From VMCP01 sp965659745 (GTDB lineage: Bacteria > Bacteroidota > Bacteroidia > NS11-12g > UBA955): 8,462 nucleotides of DNA. The notes below the pieces were generated by a model. The model was given only the letters and a program-made list of their open reading frames with translations. It had not been told where the DNA came from and did not search any database. The translations under genes were made by a program, and so were the position numbers. Within the stretch, counting starts at the first letter, position 1, and each line of letters begins with the position of its first letter. The DNA is taken from positions 1-8,462 of the forward strand of contig CBFHXF010000073.1 in assembly GCA_965659745.1 (NCBI GenBank), given 5' to 3'. This document shows positions 1 through 5,562 of this stretch, piece after piece.

Positions 1-1075
1 CTCCCGGCGATATGTTCATTCCCTATATTCAATGGAAGTATAGATGGACACGAAATTTAACAAGTGTAATAGGATGGCAATCGCAAGTCTTTGGTATTGG
101 GTTTAAGCCTATGATACCTTTAAGCATGCAGTTAGATGATCCGACTAGAGGCGTATCTGCCGCATGGGCATTACCAAGAATGGGATTGACGTATCAAATT
201 AATAAGCAACATCGTTTGAATTTCGGTACTGGCGTGCACGCTCAGACGCAGTCGCCCTATTTGTATTATTACATTCGTCCTGGAGCAGAAAGGCCTCATT
301 TGATAGATATGGAANNNNNNNNNNTGGCAATTCACATCCGCATTTATTGGATATGGATCTCACCAAGAGTGCACATTATATATTAGGATGGGATTGGAAT
401 ATGGGTCGCGCGAGTCGCATCAAAATGGAAGCCTATTATCAGAATTTGTGGGATATTCCTATCGAAAAACGGTCTTCTTCATTCAGTTTAGCCAATACGG
501 GCTCTGGTTTTAGTCGGTTTTTCCCCGAACAATTGGTCAGCGAAGGTCGGGCCTATAATTATGGCGTAGAATTAACGGTAGAGCGTTTTTTCTCTAAGGG
601 ATTTTATTATTTATTTTCGGGAAGTGTATTTGATGCGCAGTATGCCGGTAGTGACGGGGTATGGCGTAAATCAGATTTTAACACGGATTATGCAGTGAAT
701 GCCTTGTTTGCGAAGGAGTTTACGGTAAATAAAAGGCATATTTGGAATATAGGGGGTAAGGCTACGTTTGCAGGTGCGCGTCGTTTTTCACCAATTGATT
801 CTGTGGCTTCGGTTGATTTTAGGGAATATCGCGAATTGGATGCCTTGAAGAACACGGAGCGTTTTGGCGATCCGTATATGCGTTTTGACGTAAGAATAAG
901 CTATCGATTCAATGCGAAGAAGGTAAGCCACGAGTTTGCCATTGATTTAATCAATGTAACCAATCGCAAGAATATTTTGAACTATACGTATATCAATGAG
1001 CCTCCTTATCGTCGCATTAATTATCAATTAGGATTGTTACCCTTATTCTATTATAAGATTGATTTTTCTTTGTAG
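1..1075 (+). CDS. TonB-dependent outer-membrane receptor, C-terminal part (5' end outside window, interrupted by assembly gap)
   Basis: This is the beta-barrel end of a TonB-dependent receptor, which imports a bound ligand across the outer membrane using TonB energy. The ligand cannot be told from this part. Codons run in frame from base 3 to the gap at 315-324, then continue in another frame from base 326 to the TAG at 1073-1075. The protein reads as alternating amphipathic strands rich in aromatics. Family-typical stretches are LTKSAHYILGWDWNM just after the gap, KMEAYYQNLWDIPIEK, NYGVELTVERFF, DGVWRKSDFN, SPIDSVAS and DLINVTNRKNI near the end. This resembles the Bacteroidota receptors with a carboxypeptidase-like N-terminal domain, but that domain and the plug lie upstream of the window. 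The frame change coincides with the Ns, so I treat it as an assembly matter and not a pseudogene. No SusD-like partner follows. Confidence 0.88.
315..324. other. Assembly gap (10 N) inside the receptor gene
   Basis: Ten Ns break the receptor gene. The frame is 3 before and 2 after the gap, so a continuous gene needs a missing length of 2 modulo 3. Ten is therefore a placeholder and not the true length. The flanks encode near-identical heptapeptides, PHLIDME (294-314) and PHLLDMD (338-358), which suggests overlapping contig ends or two haplotypes of the same segment. Confidence 0.95.
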
Positions 1076-1103
1076 ATTGGGGCTGGTTTATAGAATTGAA
1101 CTG

Positions 1104-1142
1104 GATAGAAGCGCCCTTTTAAGCGGCGCTTCTATCGTTTTT
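1104..1142 (+). terminator. Intrinsic terminator of the receptor gene
   Basis: A perfect 12-bp stem (GATAGAAGCGCC at 1104-1115 with its complement at 1125-1136) encloses a 9-nt loop. It is followed, after one G, by five T at 1138-1142. It lies 29 bases after the receptor stop codon. There is no T tract on the minus strand, so it serves only rightward transcription. Confidence 0.9.
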
Positions 1143-1177
1143 AGGGATTAAGTTTTGAATACGGCGGGGTGCTGTAT

Positions 1178-1414
1178 TTAGTTTTGCGATGGATTCCGCG
1201 AAACGGTATGGATATAGAGTTTTTGAAGTTCCTCTTTTGCCCATGGGGTTTTTCTCAAGAAGGCGAGACTCGAATTCAGGGATGGGTCGAATTTGAAGCA
1301 ACGGACATTGATCCTTTCAGCTAATCCCTCCCATCCGTAAACTTCGAAAAGATATTGTAGCATATCCGCTAGTTTGACTCCATGAACCGGGTTATTGGGC
1401 TGTTGTTCTTGCAT
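1178..1414 (-). CDS. VF530 / DUF2132 family small protein
   Basis: This 78-residue protein matches the VF530 (DUF2132) family, small single-domain proteins of about 70-80 residues. A member from Vibrio fischeri has a solved structure and is described as DNA-binding, but the cellular role is not established. Family signatures are the N-terminal NNPVHGVKL (residues 7-15), YGWEGLAERINVRCF (26-40) and DPSLNSSLAFLRKTPWA (43-59). All are intact and the length is normal. The start is the ATG at 1414; there is no Shine-Dalgarno sequence, as usual in this phylum. A -7-like box lies about 30 bases upstream at 1445-1452. The gene is divergent from the acetyltransferase and convergent with the receptor. 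I recognise the family with confidence, but the function remains open. Confidence 0.9.
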   Translation of the reverse strand: MQEQQPNNPVHGVKLADMLQYLFEVYGWEGLAERINVRCFKFDPSLNSSLAFLRKTPWAKEELQKLYIHTVSRNPSQN

Positions 1415-1444
1415 GATTTATTGTTTTTTAAGCGTTAATGATGG

Positions 1445-1452
1445 CAAAAGTA
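1445..1452 (-). promoter_or_regulatory. -7 promoter box for the VF530 gene
   Basis: Read on the minus strand this is TACTTTTG, a full match to the Bacteroidota -7 consensus TAnnTTTG. It lies 30 bases before the ATG at 1414. I see no clear TTG-type -33 element at the expected spacing, so the call rests on one box and its position. Confidence 0.5.
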
Positions 1453-1514
1453 GTTATAAACACTTTAGACTGGGTACATGCTTCGTAGTGTTACACATTA
1501 AAATAAGAGATGTT

Positions 1515-1522
1515 TATCTTTG
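1515..1522 (+). promoter_or_regulatory. -7 promoter box for the acetyltransferase-esterase pair
   Basis: TATCTTTG matches TAnnTTTG exactly and lies 29 bases before the ATG at 1552, giving a leader of roughly 25 bases. The -33 region (around 1490-1496) has no convincing TTTG. With the box at 1445-1452 it makes the 1415-1551 intergenic region a divergent promoter region. Confidence 0.6.
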
Positions 1523-1551
1523 TGAATATCCGAACTTAAATCTTAACTCTT

Positions 1552-2061
1552 ATGAAGTTAGTAAAATTGCATAATTTACAATTGTCAGATGCCCAATTAT
1601 TTGCGGATCTCGCAAATGATTCGCGAATTTCGCAAAATACTAGCGATCGTTTTCCATTTCCATACACACTTGATGATGCGAAGTTTTTTATTGAGAATAT
1701 AGCCAATAAAGAACCTAAAAGTGTTTTTGGGATAGCCTATGGTAATGAAATTATTGGAGGTATCGGTCTTCATTTTAGGGATGATATATATCGCAAAACC
1801 GCCGAATTGGGATATTGGGTGGCTCCTGATTTTTGGGGAATGGGAATAGCCAGTGAAGCTATTCGTTTAATCTTGGATTTCGGATTTTCAAAATTTGACT
1901 TAAAAGTGGTGGTGGCTCATGTTTTTGGTAGAAATTCGGTTTCTCAACACGTACTTAAAAAAAATGGCTTTACGTGCTTGGGTACTATTCCGAATGGGGC
2001 GTTTAAATTAGGGAAATATGAAGATGATGTTGTTTTTTTTAAGGAAAATCCAAACCGTTGA
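1552..2061 (+). CDS. GNAT-family N-acetyltransferase (RimJ/RimL-like)
   Basis: This 169-residue protein has the GNAT fold and should move an acetyl group from acetyl-CoA to an amine. The acceptor (protein N-terminus, small molecule or antibiotic) cannot be predicted. The acetyl-CoA-binding motif A is in ELGYWVAPDFWGMGIASEA (85-103), with the pyrophosphate loop at W-G-M-G-I-A. Later come the N-x-x-S segment NSVS (128-131) and the VLKKNGF helix-strand (134-140), typical of the Acetyltransf_3 branch that includes RimJ and RimL. The length is normal and the domain complete. The start ATG follows a TAnnTTTG box by 29 bases. The 3' end overlaps the start of the following hydrolase, so the two are probably co-transcribed. 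Confidence 0.9.
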   Translation: MKLVKLHNLQLSDAQLFADLANDSRISQNTSDRFPFPYTLDDAKFFIENIANKEPKSVFGIAYGNEIIGGIGLHFRDDIYRKTAELGYWVAPDFWGMGIASEAIRLILDFGFSKFDLKVVVAHVFGRNSVSQHVLKKNGFTCLGTIPNGAFKLGKYEDDVVFFKENPNR

Positions 2062-2983
2062 GAAGGTAGTTTGGGTAGGATTGGTGCTGTTTGTTAATAA
2101 CGTTTTGTTCGCACAAATCCCTCAAGTTCAATCCGGCAAAATACATCGATGGGAAAATTTCTATTCTGAATTCATTGGAAATCGCACCATTGATATTTGG
2201 ACGCCCAGCATTATCGATGATACGGTGATTGCCTTTGATGTGATTTACATGCACGACGGACAAATGTTGTTCGATTCGGGTATTACATGGAACCACCAAG
2301 AGTGGCATATAGACGAAACTTTGCAATCATTAATAGATGCGGGTAAGGTGCCACCTACTATGGTGGTGGGCATTCATAACGGGGGAGGTAAAAGGCATTC
2401 TGAATTCTTCCCCCGAAAAGTATATGAGTCGATGAACGATTCGGCAAGGCAGTGGTGTCGGCAAAATGGCCGTGATTATTCCGTTGCGAGCGATTCCTTT
2501 GCCGCGCTTTCTGATGCGTATTTGAAATTTATGATAAACGAATTGAAGCCCGCGGTTGACTCGGCATTTTTTGTAAAGAAAGGTCGGGCACATACGTTTG
2601 TGGGAGGCAGTAGCATGGGCGGTTTGATTTCGATGTATGCGGTTTGCGAGTACCCTGAGGTGTTTGGCGGAGCCCTGTGTTTTAGTACCCATTGGCCGGG
2701 GGTATGGCAAACCGATGGCAATCCGGTTCCGGATTTAATTCTAGCTTATATGAAGGGGCATTTGCCGGATATACGCACCCATAAATGGTATTTTGATTTA
2801 GGAGATCAGACCTTAGATGCGTTGTATCCGCCGCTTCAATCGAAGGTAGATGCCTTGATGCACCAAAAAGGATATAACGAAAGGAACTGGATAACCCGCT
2901 TTTTTGGTGGCGATGACCATTCGGAAAAGTCTTGGTCGCACCGATTTGGCAAAGCGTATGGATGGTTGAATCCGTTACACTAA
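2018..2983 (+). CDS. Secreted alpha/beta-hydrolase, esterase D / putative esterase (PF00756-like) family
   Basis: This 321-residue protein has an N-terminal export signal and an esterase-type alpha/beta-hydrolase domain, so it probably cleaves an ester in the periplasm or outside the cell. Relatives include Fes/IroE-type siderophore esterases, feruloyl esterases and esterase D, so the substrate is open. The hydrophobic core is about residues 17-31, with likely cleavage at LFA|Q (32/33). Family landmarks are VIYMHDGQMLFD (75-86), MVVGIHNGGGKR (115-126) and the nucleophile elbow GGSSMGG (196-202) with Ser199. The acid is probably Asp263 or Asp267 in FDLGDQTLD, and the catalytic His301 lies in GGDDHSEKSW. 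In-frame ATGs at 2018, 2024 and 2027 all lie inside the acetyltransferase gene. No in-frame start after 2061 leaves room for a full signal peptide, so the overlap is probably real; 2027 gives the shortest n-region. Confidence 0.87.
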   Translation: MKMMLFFLRKIQTVEKVVWVGLVLFVNNVLFAQIPQVQSGKIHRWENFYSEFIGNRTIDIWTPSIIDDTVIAFDVIYMHDGQMLFDSGITWNHQEWHIDETLQSLIDAGKVPPTMVVGIHNGGGKRHSEFFPRKVYESMNDSARQWCRQNGRDYSVASDSFAALSDAYLKFMINELKPAVDSAFFVKKGRAHTFVGGSSMGGLISMYAVCEYPEVFGGALCFSTHWPGVWQTDGNPVPDLILAYMKGHLPDIRTHKWYFDLGDQTLDALYPPLQSKVDALMHQKGYNERNWITRFFGGDDHSEKSWSHRFGKAYGWLNPLH

Positions 2984-2987
2984 TGGT

Positions 2988-3041
2988 GTCGTAAATTTCA
3001 CAACAGTTTTTTATTGACCTTTTGTGAAATTATTTAACGAC
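2988..3041. repeat. Inverted repeat between convergent genes
   Basis: AATTTCACAA (2994-3003) and its exact complement (3022-3031) form a 10-bp stem with an 18-nt loop. GTCGT (2988-2992) and ACGAC (3037-3041) extend it imperfectly. It fills the 78-base space between the esterase stop and the end of the minus-strand gene at 3062. No T tract follows the stem on either strand, so it is not a standard terminator. It may still protect or end both transcripts. Confidence 0.6.
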
Positions 3042-3061
3042 TGCACTATTAAAAATTGGGG

Positions 3062-3478
3062 TTATTGACTCGCGGCTTGCTCCAATTTTTTTCCCTTAAA
3101 GAATAGGGTTTTTACAGCGCCATTATTGTACGCGGCTTCTATGGTTATGTCGTAAATACCCGCTTTTTTCTCGGCTTTAATATCGCTGAGTTCTATGTAA
3201 TAATTATTAGCCCCGTTAGCGATGGCTGTTTTAATATAATAGCCCTTTTTGTTCTTAATAATGCGTTCTTTTTCTATTTTAAATTCAGAACTATCGCCGT
3301 TTTTAGTCTCCGTAATCGTGCTCAAAAATGTATCTCCAACGGTTATTGTGGGACCATCATAGGAACGGGGTACGCTGTTTGCCGTAAGTTGGAAATGGGT
3401 GAGTTTATAGCTTTGAGCAAACGCTGAATTAATTGTTACCAGCGTAAATAGGGCAATAATTAAAAAATATTTTTTCAT
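3062..3478 (-). CDS. Small exported protein of unknown function
   Basis: I do not recognise a family for this 138-residue protein. It begins with a clear signal peptide: MKKYF, a hydrophobic core to about residue 17, and NSAFAQ with likely cleavage at FA|Q (21/22). The mature part of about 117 residues is polar, lysine-rich and predicted to be mostly beta-strand from its alternating pattern (for example GYYIKTAI, NYYIEL, IYDITIEAAY). It has no cysteine in the mature part and no further membrane segment, so it is probably a soluble periplasmic or secreted protein. The start ATG at 3478 is fixed by the signal peptide. A TAnnTTTG box ends four bases before it. The gene stands alone, 132 bases downstream of the GyrI-like gene on the same strand. 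Confidence 0.75.
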   Translation of the reverse strand: MKKYFLIIALFTLVTINSAFAQSYKLTHFQLTANSVPRSYDGPTITVGDTFLSTITETKNGDSSEFKIEKERIIKNKKGYYIKTAIANGANNYYIELSDIKAEKKAGIYDITIEAAYNNGAVKTLFFKGKKLEQAASQ

Positions 3479-3482
3479 AGTT

Positions 3483-3490
3483 CAAATTTA
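3483..3490 (-). promoter_or_regulatory. TAnnTTTG box abutting the start of the exported-protein gene
   Basis: Minus-strand TAAATTTG matches the -7 consensus, but only four bases separate it from the ATG at 3478. If it is a promoter the transcript would be nearly leaderless. It could instead be chance in A/T-rich DNA upstream of a start. Confidence 0.35.
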
Positions 3491-3610
3491 ATAGAAGAAG
3501 TTTAGGGTGATTTTTGTTTGGTGATAAATGACGTTCCTTAGACGTTGATATTGTTTTTTTTGAGTAATAGTGCTTGATTTTAGGAGTGTTCTCAAGTATG
3601 CGTGTGGCGA

Positions 3611-4168
3611 TTATTCTACATGCATCACAAAACGCGTAAAACCGTTATGGTACTCTTCAAATGCCATTCCTTGGGCATTGGGGGAAACCCGATCGGCGCT
3701 TATGGTTTCTCCGAGTTTGGGGTACGCTTTAACGGCGGCAATGATCATCGATAACATACCTGAAGTTTCGAGTTCGGTATAGTAAGATTTGCGATTGGGG
3801 ATGGATACGAAGTGAAAATCGGGATTGCTTTTGATGAGTTTGAGTCCGTCGATTGAATCTTTTACCACAATACCCGCGAAGGATCTGAGTTTGGCTTCTT
3901 CAATTTTTCCGGGATCGTCGTAATACACACCTACAAACATGGCCGAATCCATTTTGTGAGCTATTTGGGCCTCTTTTACTTTGGAAAAAACGGATCCTAT
4001 TTTTTGGTATGAACCTTTATGGTCGGCCCCGATCAAAAGGTATCCACCTTGGTTTCCTTGTTCTACCTTCACATCGGCAAAGGCACCGGCACGCCATAGC
4101 GTAATGAAAATAGTCACGCCTAATGCGGCGAGTCCAATGGTTACATATTTTATGGTTTTCGATTTCAT
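3611..4168 (-). CDS. Membrane-anchored GyrI-like (TEX264-like) domain protein
   Basis: This 185-residue protein has one N-terminal membrane segment (about residues 7-25, after MKSKTIK) and a C-terminal domain resembling the GyrI-like small-molecule-binding fold. The most telling segment is FVGVYYDDPGKIEEAKLRS (78-96) followed by FAGIVV. The 'YYDDP....E.KLR...G' pattern is shared by bacterial GyrI-like proteins and the animal protein TEX264, which also has an N-terminal membrane anchor before this domain. Other conserved-looking parts are LLIGADHKGSY (44-54) and SIPNRKSYYTELETSG (122-137). The anchor suggests the domain faces the periplasm, though orientation is not certain. There is no DNA-binding domain, so it is not an AraC/MerR-type regulator. 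It diverges from the SRPBCC gene, 50 bases apart. Ligand and role are unknown; domain assignment is from motif memory. Confidence 0.78.
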   Translation of the reverse strand: MKSKTIKYVTIGLAALGVTIFITLWRAGAFADVKVEQGNQGGYLLIGADHKGSYQKIGSVFSKVKEAQIAHKMDSAMFVGVYYDDPGKIEEAKLRSFAGIVVKDSIDGLKLIKSNPDFHFVSIPNRKSYYTELETSGMLSMIIAAVKAYPKLGETISADRVSPNAQGMAFEEYHNGFTRFVMHVE

Positions 4169-4175
4169 AGCGGTG

Positions 4176-4183
4176 CAAATATA
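4176..4183 (-). promoter_or_regulatory. -7 promoter box for the GyrI-like gene
   Basis: Minus-strand TATATTTG matches TAnnTTTG and lies seven bases before the ATG at 4168, so the expected leader is only a few bases. It shares a 50-base intergenic space with the oppositely facing box at 4208-4215. No -33 element is evident. Confidence 0.45.
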
Positions 4184-4207
4184 ATTCCCGAATTTGTATG
4201 TGATGCG

Positions 4208-4215
4208 TATTTTTG
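4208..4215 (+). promoter_or_regulatory. -7 promoter box for the SRPBCC gene
   Basis: TATTTTTG matches TAnnTTTG and ends three bases before the ATG at 4219. A transcript starting at the usual distance from this box would begin at or very near the start codon. This also argues against the in-frame TTG at 4213 as the start, since it would lie inside the box. Confidence 0.45.
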
Positions 4216-4218
4216 TTT

Positions 4219-4647
4219 ATGGAATTGTTAGTAGTACAATCGGAAATTGCCTGTCCGCTAGAGTCGGTTTGGACGTATTTTACGGAGCCCAAACACATAC
4301 AGAATTGGAATTTTGCCGCTGACGATTGGCATTGTCCGGAAGCCACCTCTGATTTTCAAATAGGAGGAAAGTTTATGTATAAGATGGCTGCGAAAGACGG
4401 CAGTTTTGCTTTTGATTATTGGGGGATATTCAAGGAGATTTCCCTCAGAGAAAAGTTGAAATATAGCTTGGGTGAGGATTTGGGAACTTCGCGCTATGTG
4501 GAAGTGGAATTTGTTGCGGAAGGCGAAATGACTCGCGTTATAGAAAGGTTTGTGCCTGAAACCGAGAATCCAATAGAGCTACAGCAACAGGGTTGGCAGA
4601 TGATATTGGATAATTTTAAGAAATATTGTGAGGCTTCACAATTGTGA
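4219..4647 (+). CDS. SRPBCC-family protein, AHSA1 (Hsp90 activator homologue 1)-like
   Basis: This 142-residue protein has the START-like helix-grip fold of the YndB/AHSA1 branch (COG3832 type). Such proteins have a deep hydrophobic pocket and are thought to bind small lipophilic ligands; no enzymatic role is proven for this branch. Diagnostic segments are VWTYFTEPKHIQNWNFA (18-34), DDWHCPEATSDFQIGGKFMY (35-54), KDGSFAFDYWG (59-69), VIERFVPE (107-114) and the C-terminal QGWQMILDNFKKYCE (123-137), which forms the long last helix. Length is normal for the family. I chose the ATG at 4219; the in-frame TTG at 4213 adds only two residues and overlaps the promoter box. The gene is monocistronic, with a hairpin and T tract after the stop. 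Confidence 0.9.
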   Translation: MELLVVQSEIACPLESVWTYFTEPKHIQNWNFAADDWHCPEATSDFQIGGKFMYKMAAKDGSFAFDYWGIFKEISLREKLKYSLGEDLGTSRYVEVEFVAEGEMTRVIERFVPETENPIELQQQGWQMILDNFKKYCEASQL

Positions 4648-4648
4648 A
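4635..4648. repeat. 14-bp perfect palindrome over the SRPBCC stop codon
   Basis: TTCACAATTGTGAA is its own reverse complement and covers the last codons and the TGA at 4645-4647. With no loop it cannot form a stable RNA hairpin as it stands. The same half-sequence, TTCACAA/TTGTGAA, makes up the stem arms after the esterase gene at 2994-3031. Confidence 0.6.
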
Positions 4649-4654
4649 ATATGC

Positions 4655-4705
4655 TTGGGTATGGAATTAAATGAGGTATTCCATACCCAATAGCGTTATT
4701 TTTTT
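4655..4705 (+). terminator. Intrinsic terminator of the SRPBCC gene
   Basis: A perfect 13-bp stem (TTGGGTATGGAAT at 4655-4667 with its complement at 4678-4690) encloses a 10-nt loop. Seven T follow at 4699-4705, eight bases after the stem. The gap between stem and T tract is longer than ideal, which lowers confidence slightly. The minus strand lacks a T tract. Confidence 0.7.
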
Positions 4706-4736
4706 ACTTAAGGGAAATTCAATACTTAAGGGAAAT
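4705..4736. repeat. Two tandem 14-bp direct repeats
   Basis: TACTTAAGGGAAAT occurs at 4705-4718 and again at 4723-4736, an 18-bp period with a 4-base spacer. It sits between the terminator of the SRPBCC gene and the 3' end of the convergent HTH gene. I see no promoter beside it. Confidence 0.75.
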
Positions 4737-4780
4737 GTGAGCGTTGTTTGAGAAATTGGGGAGTGAAGTTAGCAGACTCA

Positions 4781-4984
4781 TCAATCTTGGGAGGGGTCGA
4801 ATAGAAAGAACACTTCTATGGGAACTTCAAACAGCTTTGACATCTTGAATGCGGTGGGCAAACTGGGGTCGAATTTTTCTTTTTCAATAGCATTGATCGT
4901 TTGTCGGGAAACTCCGATTATTTCAGCAAGTTCCTCTTGGGTGAGTCCTTTGGCTTTTCGTAATTCTTTGACCCGATTTTTCAT
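4781..4984 (-). CDS. Small Xre-type HTH transcriptional regulator (YozG-like)
   Basis: This 67-residue protein is little more than a Cro/C1-type helix-turn-helix domain. KELRKAKGLTQEELAEIIG (6-24) gives helices 1 and 2, and VSRQTINAIEKEKFDPSLPT (25-44) gives the recognition helix and the conserved E-K-x-x-x-x-P-S segment. The tail IEVFFLFDP (56-64) is typical of the group. Such single-domain regulators usually dimerise and often follow or precede a small membrane protein gene, as here. Its start codon shares ATGA with the stop of that gene (4981-4984), so translation is probably coupled. An inverted repeat in the operon promoter (5374-5397) is a natural candidate binding site, implying autoregulation; that is inference. 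Confidence 0.92.
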   Translation of the reverse strand: MKNRVKELRKAKGLTQEELAEIIGVSRQTINAIEKEKFDPSLPTAFKMSKLFEVPIEVFFLFDPSQD

Positions 4985-5373
4985 TGGTAACGGCGGCGGT
5001 TAACGTATAAAGCGGTGATTAATGTAAAAGACATAAAAAAGACCAGTACACTAATTTCCGCTTTGTGATTGATGAGTTTGGTTTGCTCGAGTAAAGAGTA
5101 TGCCAAACCAACAACTACGGTGAGGCCAAGTGTTACTGCCATGGATTCCATTTGTATTTTTCTTTCTAATTCGTCGGAATGATTAAAAAAGTTACGATTG
5201 GCAATAATCATCATTACGCCCATAGCAACATTGATAATAATGGCGATAGCCGTAATGAGCGGGTGTTCACCCCAAATGAATCTAGGTCCAAAACTCGCTA
5301 ATGCTAAAGTTGCTACCCAAGTCCATGTCCAGATAGCCAGTTGAATGGTTGATTTACGTTTATTTTCTTTCAT
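4981..5373 (-). CDS. Four-helix integral membrane protein, partner of the HTH regulator
   Basis: This 130-residue protein has four predicted membrane segments at about 10-29, 38-58, 77-96 and 105-124, with lysine-rich MKENKRK at the start and NRRR at the end, so both termini are probably cytoplasmic. The loop between helices 2 and 3 carries HSDELERKIQMESMA (65-79). This D-E-x-x-x-x-I-x-x-E-x-x-A pattern recurs in small membrane proteins encoded beside YozG-like HTH genes in Bacteroidota and other bacteria. Function is unknown for the family as far as I know; sensing a membrane state and relaying it to the regulator is a guess from linkage. It is first in the operon, with its own promoter and operator candidate, and overlaps the HTH gene by four bases. 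Confidence 0.85.
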   Translation of the reverse strand: MKENKRKSTIQLAIWTWTWVATLALASFGPRFIWGEHPLITAIAIIINVAMGVMMIIANRNFFNHSDELERKIQMESMAVTLGLTVVVGLAYSLLEQTKLINHKAEISVLVFFMSFTLITALYVNRRRYQ

Positions 5374-5397
5374 TTTTGTAAAGTTATGTTTACAAAA
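5374..5397. promoter_or_regulatory. Candidate operator: perfect 9-bp inverted repeat in the HTH operon promoter
   Basis: TTTTGTAAA (5374-5382) and TTTACAAAA (5389-5397) are exact inverted copies separated by GTTATG. The repeat starts directly at the start codon of the membrane-protein gene and overlaps its -7 box, so a bound dimer would block initiation. A further TGTTTAC half-site lies at 5428-5434, 41 bp from the same heptamer at 5387-5393. The operon's own Xre-type protein is the likely binder. Confidence 0.6.
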
Positions 5398-5423
5398 GTA
5401 GGTGCTTTAAATGAATATGTCAA
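5393..5423 (-). promoter_or_regulatory. Promoter of the membrane protein-HTH operon
   Basis: On the minus strand the -7 box TACTTTTG lies at 5400-5393, about 20 bases before the ATG. Twenty bases upstream of it is TTG (5423-5421), part of a TTGACA hexamer 17 bases from the box. This is the best two-part promoter in the window. The remaining upstream bases to 5562 hold no gene, only weak inverted repeats (5486-5493 with 5525-5532; 5534-5545). Confidence 0.65.
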
Positions 5424-5562
5424 GTTTTGTTTACTTTTTTAGCGGAGCGGTTTAAGGATCGGATCCCAAAACCCAAATGATATTAGTATTGAAATTCCGA
5501 AATGCTCAGTTTCTAACATGAAAGTTCAATACGGTTGCAAGCAACGGGGTCATTGAAAAAAA

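Noticed and set aside
12..386. Reading the receptor as two separate genes or as a frameshifted pseudogene
   Set aside because: The frame change falls exactly at the run of Ns and both sides continue the same receptor family, so an assembly gap explains it.
1119..1301. Minus-strand frame of 60 codons overlapping the VF530 gene
   Set aside because: It overlaps a well-recognised family member in another frame and has no recognisable sequence of its own.
2039..2721. Three minus-strand open frames opposite the esterase
   Set aside because: They lie antisense to a gene with a complete catalytic motif set and show low-complexity shadow composition.
4213..4218. TTG at 4213 as start of the SRPBCC protein
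   Set aside because: It lies inside the TATTTTTG box and adds only two residues before the ATG at 4219.
3981..4346. Open frames on both strands across the divergent GyrI-like/SRPBCC start region
   Set aside because: They run through two recognised genes and the promoter region between them; no motif supports them.
4635..4648. CRP/FNR-type binding site in the TTCACAATTGTGAA palindrome
   Set aside because: The half-sites are in the opposite order and spacing to TGTGA-N6-TCACA, and the site lies at a gene end with no promoter beside it.
5534..5545. GTTGC-AA-GCAAC as a terminator for the hydrolase operon
   Set aside because: The stem is only 5 bp with a 2-base loop and no T tract follows on the minus strand.
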